From positions 1 through 6,129 of the forward strand of contig JAPLDN010000262.1 of the NCBI GenBank assembly GCA_026391755.1: 6,129 nucleotides of DNA, given 5' to 3'. Shown piece by piece: positions 1-5,402 of this stretch. Every line of letters starts with the position of its first letter. Position 1 is the first letter of the stretch. The notes below the pieces were generated by a model. The model was not told the DNA's origin and made no database searches. It saw nothing but the letters and a program-made list of their open reading frames with translations. Made by a program: the position numbers and the translations under genes. Source of the DNA: Bacteroidota bacterium. Its GTDB lineage: Bacteria > Bacteroidota > Bacteroidia > Bacteroidales > FEN-979.

Positions 1-332
1 ATAAAGGAAAACTAAAGATCAGCACTACCGGGGGATTCACACTGATCAATCCGGCCGATATACAATATATCAATGCTGATTGGAATTATGCAGAAATTTA
101 TTATGACGGGACAAAAAATGAATTAGTTACAATGAATATCGGTTCCCTGGAAGAGCTGCTTCCATCTATGGATTTTTTCAGGATAAACCGCTCCACGATC
201 ATCAATGTGGCATACCTCATTAAGGTCAGCCGGAAACACAGAACAGCCTACCTGTTCAAGGACAGCAAGGAATATACCTTCAAAATCCCTCTTTTAAATA
301 TCCGGAAACTTGAGCGATTCCTTGAAAGATGA
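1..332 (+). CDS. LytTR-type response regulator, C-terminal DNA-binding domain (5' end outside window)
   Basis: The open frame runs from base 3 with no upstream stop in the window, so only the last 109 residues are visible. They form one LytTR domain: the core signature QYINADWNYAEIYYDG, then a leucine-rich segment (GSLEELLPSM) and the family hallmark FFRINRSTIINVAYL, a variant of the F-x-R-I-H-R-S-x-x-V-N motif in which the usual His is Asn. It ends with the strand and helix NIRKLERFLER. LytTR domains bind DNA through an all-beta fold and in Bacteroidota usually follow a receiver domain, with a histidine kinase encoded next door. Both would lie left of base 1, so the receiver domain is an inference. 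An internal ATG at base 132 is not a real start, because it would cut off half the domain. The gene is convergent with the cupin operon. The domain call is firm; target genes are unknown. Confidence 0.9.
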   Translation, partial: KGKLKISTTGGFTLINPADIQYINADWNYAEIYYDGTKNELVTMNIGSLEELLPSMDFFRINRSTIINVAYLIKVSRKHRTAYLFKDSKEYTFKIPLLNIRKLERFLER

Positions 333-377
333 CCTGACCTGAATGATCGAAAACTCAGAGATCAAATGTCGTTTTCC

Positions 378-398
378 GGAATTCGATACAGAATTTCC
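378..398. other. Imperfect hairpin between convergent genes, possible weak bidirectional terminator
   Basis: Bases 378-384 (GGAATTC) can pair with 391-398 (GAATTTCC) across a six-base loop, with one bulged base. The element lies in the 79-bp gap between the end of the LytTR gene and the end of the cupin gene, where a shared terminator would be expected. No T-run follows on either strand, so intrinsic termination is doubtful. It may be a chance AT-rich inverted repeat. Confidence 0.25.
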
Positions 399-411
399 CA
401 TCAGAACCAGA

Positions 412-744
412 TCAATCCACGATAAATAAAGTGACGCCCTGTTCAGTAAATGTACGATGGGGATTCACTTCATCATCACTCATCATATAGGTCATTCCTG
501 CTTTCATGATAGATTTACTGCCATCTTTCAGTTCACTTACCATTTCACCTTTCAGTATTTGGATGACGTGTCCTCGGGGGCACCAGTGGTCGGCAAGATA
601 ACCGGGCGAATATTCAACGATTCGCACCCGGATGTTACCTTTTTCAACAGTCTTCCATGTTGCAAAACCGGTTTCTCCCGGATGGGTTGTAGGTGGGATT
701 TCATCCCAATTAATTGATGTGAATGGAACTTCCTGAATTTTCAT
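412..744 (-). CDS. DHCW-motif cupin-fold protein, small single-domain
   Basis: This 110-residue protein is a compact cupin. The diagnostic stretch is ADHWCPRGHV (residues 51-60), with Asp52, His53, Trp54, Cys55, Arg57 and His59. It is followed by a beta-barrel segment rich in Gly turns (LKGEMVSELKDG, 65-75), the second cupin-like part KAGMTYMMSDDEVNPHR (81-97) with His96, and the ending GVTLFIVD. I recognise this pattern as the family named DHCW motif cupin fold protein, whose members have about this length. His53, His59 and His96 are plausible metal ligands, but that is inferred from cupins in general. No signal peptide is present, so it is probably cytoplasmic. The reaction is not known. 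It is the second gene of a two-gene operon: its start is 7 bp after the upstream gene's stop, and a GGGG run sits directly before the ATG. The gene is intact. Confidence 0.88.
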   Translation of the reverse strand: MKIQEVPFTSINWDEIPPTTHPGETGFATWKTVEKGNIRVRIVEYSPGYLADHWCPRGHVIQILKGEMVSELKDGSKSIMKAGMTYMMSDDEVNPHRTFTEQGVTLFIVD

Positions 745-751
745 CCCCTTT

Positions 752-1036
752 TTATTTGATAAGTCTTGAATAACCAGTGTATGGATTTAACTCCATGAGA
801 TCAAATTCGAGAAGTTTTGCTTTAACAAGAGGTAACAGGTTTATAACTTCCCGGGCTTCGGCCAGGTCCCCGGCCTCAAGGATGAGTACCGCATTGTATT
901 CTTCGGTGAAATAAATCTCCCTGACACGGCCCGAAATGTATAATTCGTAAGCTTCTTTAGCTTCGTCCTGAAGGATAGCTTCTTTATTTTCCCAATCTAC
1001 GGGATTTGGCTCTTTTGATATTGCAAGGATTTTCAT
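752..1036 (-). CDS. YciI / muconolactone delta-isomerase-like ferredoxin-fold protein
   Basis: The 94-residue product starts with a short beta strand (MKILAISKE), then a helix (about 19-35) ending in YELYISGRVREIYF (30-43), a strand AVLILEAGDLAEAREVINLLPLV (49-71, split as strand plus helix), and a last strand LLEFDLMELNPYTGYSRLI. This beta-alpha-beta layout with VREIYF and the LPLV turn matches small dimeric alpha+beta-barrel proteins related to YciI and muconolactone isomerase. Relatives are sometimes labelled superoxide dismutase in databases, which I consider unsupported by the sequence because there is no metal-site motif. No export signal is present. It is the first gene of the operon with the cupin. 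The catalytic role and substrate are unknown, and an actual muconolactone isomerase activity would need aromatic-degradation partners that are not seen here. Confidence 0.75.
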   Translation of the reverse strand: MKILAISKEPNPVDWENKEAILQDEAKEAYELYISGRVREIYFTEEYNAVLILEAGDLAEAREVINLLPLVKAKLLEFDLMELNPYTGYSRLIK

Positions 1037-1171
1037 GTGTGAAGGTTCATAACTTTTAACAATGTAAATTTACTTAATATTTAATTTGTTATTAATTTGG
1101 CATGGTCATTCCTACGAATTTAAAAATACCGACCTGTCAATAACCCCGTCTCAGCTCTCAAATCAAAAATT
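1037..1171. promoter_or_regulatory. Divergent AT-rich intergenic region carrying promoters for both operons
   Basis: The 135-bp gap lies between the divergent starts at 1036 (minus) and 1172 (plus), so it should hold both promoters. For the minus operon the best -7 candidate is TAAATTTA, read on the minus strand at 1072-1065, seven of eight matches to TAnnTTTG, with a 28-base gap to the ATG. It lies inside a perfect 10-bp palindrome (1064-1073). For the plus operon no good TAnnTTTG match is seen. The sequence TTAATTTG occurs twice, at 1081-1088 and 1092-1099. No clear -33 TTTG element is correctly placed for either direction. The assignment rests mainly on position. Confidence 0.4.
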
Positions 1172-1768
1172 ATGAAATTAAAAGGATTCAGTTTGATTTT
1201 ACTGGCACTTCTGAGTTCAGCACTGTCAGCGCAAACAGTTATGGATGTTGCACGCAGTAAAAACATTACCTGGTATGGCATTGATTTTTCAAAAGCAAAA
1301 TTTATTGGTTTCGAATCATACATAACACCGGAAATGCTTAAGGATGAACTTATCAAAAACTGGGCGGATCATACGGCCCAAACAAACTTTTCGTCAAAAT
1401 ACAGTATTGACGATGTAACGATTGTAACATCAACAGCCGATAAACACAATGCAGATATTGATAAAACGAAACTGCTGACCAATGCCTATTATGAACTGAA
1501 TACCGCAACCATAACAGATCTGGTTTCGGATTATAAAACAAAAGGAAATGGCTTTGGATTTGTATTTATCGTTGAGAGTTTTGAAAAAAGCACCGAAAAA
1601 GTATTCATCTATGTATGCTATTTTAAGGAATCAGACAGAAGCATAATATCGATGAGACGATACACCGGGAAAGCATTTGGCATCGGGCTCGAGAATCATT
1701 ATGAGGGTGCGATCAAAGACGTCATTCAATACAGCAGTAAAGATTTTAAACGATTTTCTAAAAAGTAA
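1172..1768 (+). CDS. Exported protein of unknown function, Bacteroidota-type
   Basis: The 198-residue product begins with a typical signal peptide: Lys2 and Lys4, a hydrophobic run over residues 6-17, and a likely cleavage after LSA (18-20) before Gln21. No lipobox Cys is present, so it is predicted to be periplasmic or surface material, not a lipoprotein. The mature part opens with NITWYGIDFSKAKFIG (31-46), which resembles a conserved opening of secreted hypothetical proteins in this phylum. It continues with a mixed alpha/beta region and two adjacent hydrophobic strands, GFGFVFIVESF (128-138) and VFIYVCYF (144-151), and ends in a basic tail (KDFKRFSKK). No catalytic motif, T9SS sorting domain or transmembrane helix beyond the signal is visible. 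I cannot assign a function. It is first in a three-gene operon, 11 bp before the next start, and looks more AT-rich than the M1 gene downstream. Confidence 0.85.
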   Translation: MKLKGFSLILLALLSSALSAQTVMDVARSKNITWYGIDFSKAKFIGFESYITPEMLKDELIKNWADHTAQTNFSSKYSIDDVTIVTSTADKHNADIDKTKLLTNAYYELNTATITDLVSDYKTKGNGFGFVFIVESFEKSTEKVFIYVCYFKESDRSIISMRRYTGKAFGIGLENHYEGAIKDVIQYSSKDFKRFSKK

Positions 1769-1779
1769 AACCCGAAATC

Positions 1780-2097
1780 ATGAAAAACAATCAATTGATC
1801 ATCCTGTTGGGCATTTTTGCCGTCATCATTATCACTATGGCGTTCAGGCCCAACGCCTCGAAACCGTCTTACAGCTACCTTGCAATAAGGGCATATCATT
1901 ATGACCTGGACGAGGTTTATATCAGCATTGGCGGGAAGGAATACAAAAAAATAAACCTGAAAAAGCAGCACCAGGGAGGCTATGATATAAATCCATTGAT
2001 AAACCTGATCAACCAGTATGAAAGTGAAGGTTGGGAAATGCAAACTATCGCGGGCGAAATCGGATCCCTGTTAGTGTGGATGCGAAGGGAAAAATAG
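1780..2097 (+). CDS. Small membrane-anchored or exported protein with DUF4177-like C-terminus
   Basis: The 105-residue product has one hydrophobic segment (residues 6-21, LIILLGIFAVIIITMA) after a short polar N-terminus, acting either as a signal anchor or as a cleaved signal. The rest is a small soluble domain: strand YSYLAIRAYHY (31-41), strand VYISIGGKEYKKINL (46-60), helix PLINLINQYESEGWEMQTI (72-90) and final strand LLVWMRREK. The order strand, helix ending in Glu-Gly-Trp-Glu, then strand ending in Arg-Arg resembles DUF4177-type domains. That is a pattern judgement, not a confirmed hit. No catalytic residues are evident. Spacing is 11 bp to the gene before and 10 bp to the M28 gene after, so all three are probably one transcript. 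It might assist the peptidase, but nothing in the sequence proves it. Confidence 0.8.
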   Translation: MKNNQLIILLGIFAVIIITMAFRPNASKPSYSYLAIRAYHYDLDEVYISIGGKEYKKINLKKQHQGGYDINPLINLINQYESEGWEMQTIAGEIGSLLVWMRREK

Positions 2098-2107
2098 CGA
2101 ACACATT

Positions 2108-3349
2108 TTGAGGTCAATACTTTCCATTATTGTCATTCTCCTGACGTTTGTCAGTTTTGGGCAAACGAAGCCGGAATTGCCTGGTGATTTCAAGGAGAAA
2201 GCCTTTGCCCATGTTAAGGACCTGGCCGGTTTCGGAATACGGAATGCGGGTACGAAAAGTGAAAATCAAACAATAAAATACCTGTTTGATTATTATAAAA
2301 ACCCCGGACTCAAACCTCAGATCGACACTTTCAATTTTGACTATTTTTCGGCGGATGATATTTCGGTATTTGTAAATGGCGAAAAGATCATTTACAAAAC
2401 GATTTACATTGACCCCTATAAGAATCCGAAAGGAATAAACGGACAAAGTTTTTATTTTAATCCCAATAGGCAGTCTTTAAAACAAAAGGCAGATTCAATC
2501 AGGAATAACATAGTTTTCACAACGGAGTCAGCCGAAATTTACCGGTTGGCCCGGCAAGGGCCAAAGGCAATTATCATCGTTAATGATAAGGAACTGAAAA
2601 GCAGCAACGGCGAGCAAACTGAAATCCGCATTAAAGGGCAGGTAGAAAAAAAGCAGTCATATACTGTTTCTTGTTCCCTTGGCCCTCGAAAAGAGAAAGA
2701 GATCCTTCTCGGCGCCCACTGGGATTCTTTTTGCGGTCCGGGAGCCGATGACAATGCAAGCGGGGTTTCGGTGATAATGGAGCTATCAAGGTTTTTCATG
2801 AACTATAAAGACAGTCTGCCATATTCAATAAAGGTCATTTTCTTCGGATGTGAAGAACTGGGGTTATTAGGCTCAAAGGCTTATACCGACAAGCATCTCC
2901 GGGATACGGCTTCGACAATGTTCTATTTTAATCTTGATTGTGTTGGCGATACAGGTGCAATAATTGCAGATGTAATAACCGGCCTCAAAGGTAAATGCCT
3001 TGTCGCCCGCGGAGGTCCCTTAAAAGCAGCCAGGGACTTTATAAATACATGGTCCCTCCTGGATCCCGGCAATGACGACCTCCTTTATGAATCGGAAATC
3101 CCTGCTTGGCTCGATACAGCCCTCGTTGAAACCCTGAATTCGGCACGCCATAATTTCAGGAAGGTCAGGTATTGCGGATCGGACCATGATTCCTTTGCAA
3201 ACAAAGGCTTTATAACACTCCATTTGGGATTCGACGGGAATAATGAACAACATTGTCCTGCAGATAATGTAAAACAGGTCAATAAAAATAGCCTGGAACT
3301 TGCAGGGAAAATTGCTGCAGGAGTTATACTGAATACCATGAAGCATTAG
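2108..3349 (+). CDS. Exported M28-family zinc metallopeptidase (aminopeptidase), TTG start
   Basis: The 413-residue protein has a signal peptide (Arg2, hydrophobic core 4-15, likely cut near SFG/QT at 18-19). Residues 26-130 form an N-terminal alpha/beta part. Residues 131-165, including IVF and GPKAIIIVND, look like a short PA-like insert. The peptidase core follows from about 185. All five expected metal ligands of the dizinc M28 family are present: His204 and second-shell Asp206 in GAHWDSF, bridging Asp215 in GADDNASG, Glu250 in FFGCEELGLLG with Glu249 as the general base, Asp277 in FNLDCVGD, and His360 in GSDHDSF. The enzyme should remove N-terminal residues from peptides in the periplasm or outside. 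There is no T9SS sorting domain and no lipobox. The start is TTG: the frame is closed by TAG at 2072-2074 and holds no ATG before 2108, while the signal peptide begins right there. Substrate preference cannot be read, and glutaminyl cyclase-like activity is less likely. Confidence 0.93.
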   Translation: MRSILSIIVILLTFVSFGQTKPELPGDFKEKAFAHVKDLAGFGIRNAGTKSENQTIKYLFDYYKNPGLKPQIDTFNFDYFSADDISVFVNGEKIIYKTIYIDPYKNPKGINGQSFYFNPNRQSLKQKADSIRNNIVFTTESAEIYRLARQGPKAIIIVNDKELKSSNGEQTEIRIKGQVEKKQSYTVSCSLGPRKEKEILLGAHWDSFCGPGADDNASGVSVIMELSRFFMNYKDSLPYSIKVIFFGCEELGLLGSKAYTDKHLRDTASTMFYFNLDCVGDTGAIIADVITGLKGKCLVARGGPLKAARDFINTWSLLDPGNDDLLYESEIPAWLDTALVETLNSARHNFRKVRYCGSDHDSFANKGFITLHLGFDGNNEQHCPADNVKQVNKNSLELAGKIAAGVILNTMKH

Positions 3350-3399
3350 CTGAAAAAAGCAGTAACTTTATAGGCCCGATAAATTTATCCAGGTATAAT

Positions 3400-3407
3400 T
3401 TCATTTG
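3400..3407 (+). promoter_or_regulatory. Candidate -7 element before the M1 aminopeptidase gene
   Basis: TTCATTTG matches the Bacteroidota TAnnTTTG -7 element at all fixed positions except the second, and ends 19 bases before the ATG at 3427, similar to the better promoter before the downstream ligase gene. No TTTG -33 element is found at the usual distance. A perfect 12-bp palindrome, GATAAATTTATC (3378-3389), lies just upstream. A TATAAT at 3394-3399 is also present but is not this phylum's usual signal. The 77-bp gap makes a separate promoter plausible, with read-through from the M28 operon as the alternative. Confidence 0.3.
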
Positions 3408-3426
3408 TCGAAAAACAGGTCCGAAT

Positions 3427-5361
3427 ATGAATAAATCCTTACTGTTTTTTTGCTTCCTGTTTCCTGGTGTGCTTCAGGCCCAGGTCACTTTTAACCCCAA
3501 TGATCTCAATACCATCGCGAATGGGGAGCGAAAATCACATGAGCAGAGCTTCAGGCATGGGCACGCGATAACCACATCCGCCTTCGATGTAAAATTTTAC
3601 AGGTGTTACTGGATTATAGACCCCGCCCTGAGGCAAATAGCCGGTAACGTTACGGTTTACTTTAAGCCCATGCAGGCCGGCTTTGATTCCCTGGTACTCG
3701 ATATGCACCAGGCACTTACAGTTGAACAGGTTATTTACCACCAACATTCAATTAGCAGCTGGAGCCATACAGCGGATTTGCTGACTGTGAGGTTCGTGTC
3801 CAACTTACCTCAAAATGTAATAGATTCCGTTACTGTTGTTTACCAGGGCGTTCCGCCGGATGACGGTTTCGGTACCTTCGTCCAGGACCAGCATAACGGG
3901 AATCCCATCCTTTGGACCCTTTCGGAACCCTATGGGGCCAGCAATTGGTGGCCCTGCAAAAACGGGCTTACCGATAAGGCCGACTCCGTTGATATTACTA
4001 TCAGCACACCCAATCCAAATAAAACGGCCACGAACGGGATGCTCGTTTCAACCAGCTCCTTGGGAGGAAACACTGAATTTCACTGGAAGCACAGCTACCC
4101 GATTGCAGCATACCTTGTTGGAATTGCGGTTACAAACTATGCCAGTTTCACCCAAAAGGTTCCTTTTGGCAACGACACCCTTAAGGTGGTCAACTTCGTT
4201 TATCCCGAGGACTCAACAAACGCTGTGGCCCAGCTTCCTGCCATCATACCCATGATCCAGGTGTACGATTCCCTCTTCGGGATCTATCCTTTCCAGAGGG
4301 AGAAATACGGCCATGCCCAGTTCAGCTGGGGTGGTGGCATGGAACATCAGACGATGACATTTGTCGCCAATTTTGAGTTCGAACTGATAGCCCACGAACT
4401 GGGGCATATGTGGTTCGGCGACAAGGTCACCTGCGGCAGCTGGACCGATATCTGGCTGAATGAAGGATTTGCCACTTACCTTTCAGGATTGATATACGAG
4501 CATCTCGACCCTAGCCTTTGGGTAAGGTTCAGGATGGTTAGGGTTCAAAGCATCACCTCAATGCCCGGTGGTTCGGTCTACTGCAATGATACAACAAACA
4601 TTGACCGTATTTTCGATGGCCGTCTTTCATATGCCAAAGGGGCCATGATACTTCACCAGTTGAGATGGATCATGGGAGATTCTGTCTTTTTCGCCGCCCT
4701 CAACAATTATCTCAAAGACTACAGACTGGCCTATGGATTTGCGCGCACCGAAGACCTGAAAACCCATCTTGAAAATTCTTACGGGCATGACCTGGGCTGG
4801 TATTTCAACGATTGGTTTACGGGAGAAGGTTATCCGCAGTACAGGATCAACTGGTCACAAACGGCCGATACCGTTGCTTTCACAGTGTCCCAGACCCAGA
4901 GCAGCCCTGGTGTTTCTTTTTTCGAACTGCCCATACAGTTGTTGTTTAAGAACTCCGGCCATGATACATTGATCCGATTTAACAATACGTTTTCGGGAGA
5001 ACTCTTTAAAGTACGTATTCCCTTTCCCGTTGATTCGCTGATTTTCGATCCCCAATACCAGATCATCTCGAGTAATAATACCGTTAATGCTGTGGCTGAA
5101 CACGGCCTGCAGGCCGGCCTGCAGCTTGTTCCCAATCCTGCAAAAGATCATGTGACTTTCCGTTTCGGGGATCTGACGGCCGGGGAACGCGGCAACATCC
5201 GTATTTATGATGATTACGGGCGGAAGAGGGATGAAGTTTTCCCCGGCCATGGTCAGTCTGAATTTGACCTCGACACACATGCCTATCCGTCGGGCCTTTA
5301 TTTTTATGTTTTTTCAATCCGGGATAATACCTACAGCGGGAAATTCATCATCAGCAAGTAA
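3427..5361 (+). CDS. Secreted M1-family aminopeptidase with T9SS type A sorting domain
   Basis: The 644-residue enzyme is a zinc aminopeptidase exported by Sec and then by the type IX system. A signal peptide covers residues 1-18, cut before Gln19. The M1 N-terminal beta domain (about 50-235) includes the WWPCKNG motif at 174-180. The catalytic domain has GGMEHQ (303-308; Glu306 is the expected anchor of the substrate amino group), HELGH (His323, Glu324, His327), Glu346 in WLNEGF as third zinc ligand with the standard 18-residue spacing, and Tyr402 in SYAKG as transition-state stabiliser. A beta-sandwich domain follows (about 469-553), then the linker AEHGLQAGLQ and the sorting domain (567-644) with LVPNPAKD, IRIYDDYG and YPSGLYFYVF. 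The helical C-terminal domain of larger M1 enzymes is absent. The sorting domain implies outer-membrane passage and surface attachment or release. It follows the exported M28 peptidase, suggesting joint peptide breakdown. Confidence 0.95.
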   Translation: MNKSLLFFCFLFPGVLQAQVTFNPNDLNTIANGERKSHEQSFRHGHAITTSAFDVKFYRCYWIIDPALRQIAGNVTVYFKPMQAGFDSLVLDMHQALTVEQVIYHQHSISSWSHTADLLTVRFVSNLPQNVIDSVTVVYQGVPPDDGFGTFVQDQHNGNPILWTLSEPYGASNWWPCKNGLTDKADSVDITISTPNPNKTATNGMLVSTSSLGGNTEFHWKHSYPIAAYLVGIAVTNYASFTQKVPFGNDTLKVVNFVYPEDSTNAVAQLPAIIPMIQVYDSLFGIYPFQREKYGHAQFSWGGGMEHQTMTFVANFEFELIAHELGHMWFGDKVTCGSWTDIWLNEGFATYLSGLIYEHLDPSLWVRFRMVRVQSITSMPGGSVYCNDTTNIDRIFDGRLSYAKGAMILHQLRWIMGDSVFFAALNNYLKDYRLAYGFARTEDLKTHLENSYGHDLGWYFNDWFTGEGYPQYRINWSQTADTVAFTVSQTQSSPGVSFFELPIQLLFKNSGHDTLIRFNNTFSGELFKVRIPFPVDSLIFDPQYQIISSNNTVNAVAEHGLQAGLQLVPNPAKDHVTFRFGDLTAGERGNIRIYDDYGRKRDEVFPGHGQSEFDLDTHAYPSGLYFYVFSIRDNTYSGKFIISK

Positions 5362-5372
5362 ATTCATTGCCT

Positions 5373-5380
5373 TATCTTTG
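5373..5380 (+). promoter_or_regulatory. Bacteroidota -7 promoter element (TATCTTTG) for the CoA ligase gene
   Basis: TATCTTTG is an exact match to the TAnnTTTG -7 consensus of the primary sigma factor in Bacteroidota, and the following CA also fits the commonly seen extended form. It ends 22 bases before the ATG at 5403, giving a short leader of roughly 15 bases. The expected -33 TTTG about 20 bases upstream is not obvious, which is common. It overlaps no coding sequence, lying in the 41-bp gap after the M1 gene, so the ligase gene probably has its own transcript. Confidence 0.7.
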
Positions 5381-5402
5381 CAATCCTAATTGAAGTGCAG
5401 AG

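Noticed and set aside
457..717. Plus-strand open frame of 86 codons opposite the cupin gene
   Set aside because: It lies wholly inside the well-supported minus-strand cupin gene, and its translation shows no domain pattern.
752..1036. Superoxide dismutase as product of the ferredoxin-fold gene
   Set aside because: Similar proteins sometimes carry that label, but the 94-residue sequence has none of the metal-ligand motifs of Fe/Mn, Cu/Zn or Ni superoxide dismutases.
3394..3399. TATAAT as a classical -10 box before the M1 gene
   Set aside because: There is no TTGACA-like -35 at 16-18 bp, and Bacteroidota use a different -7 consensus. An AT-rich chance match is more likely.
3836..4255. Plus-strand open frame of 139 codons inside the M1 gene
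   Set aside because: It is a +1-frame shadow of the M1 coding sequence, rich in Pro, Arg and Thr with no fold signal. The M1 frame is continuous through it with conserved motifs.
5104..5124. GC-rich palindrome and direct repeat (GGCCTGCAG twice) within the M1 gene
   Set aside because: It encodes the duplicated GLQ of the linker before the sorting domain, in frame and inside a coding region, so a terminator or recombination site is not supported.
4855..5280. Minus-strand open frame of 141 codons opposite the M1 C-terminal part
   Set aside because: It is antisense to a clear T9SS sorting domain and has no plausible start context or domain of its own.
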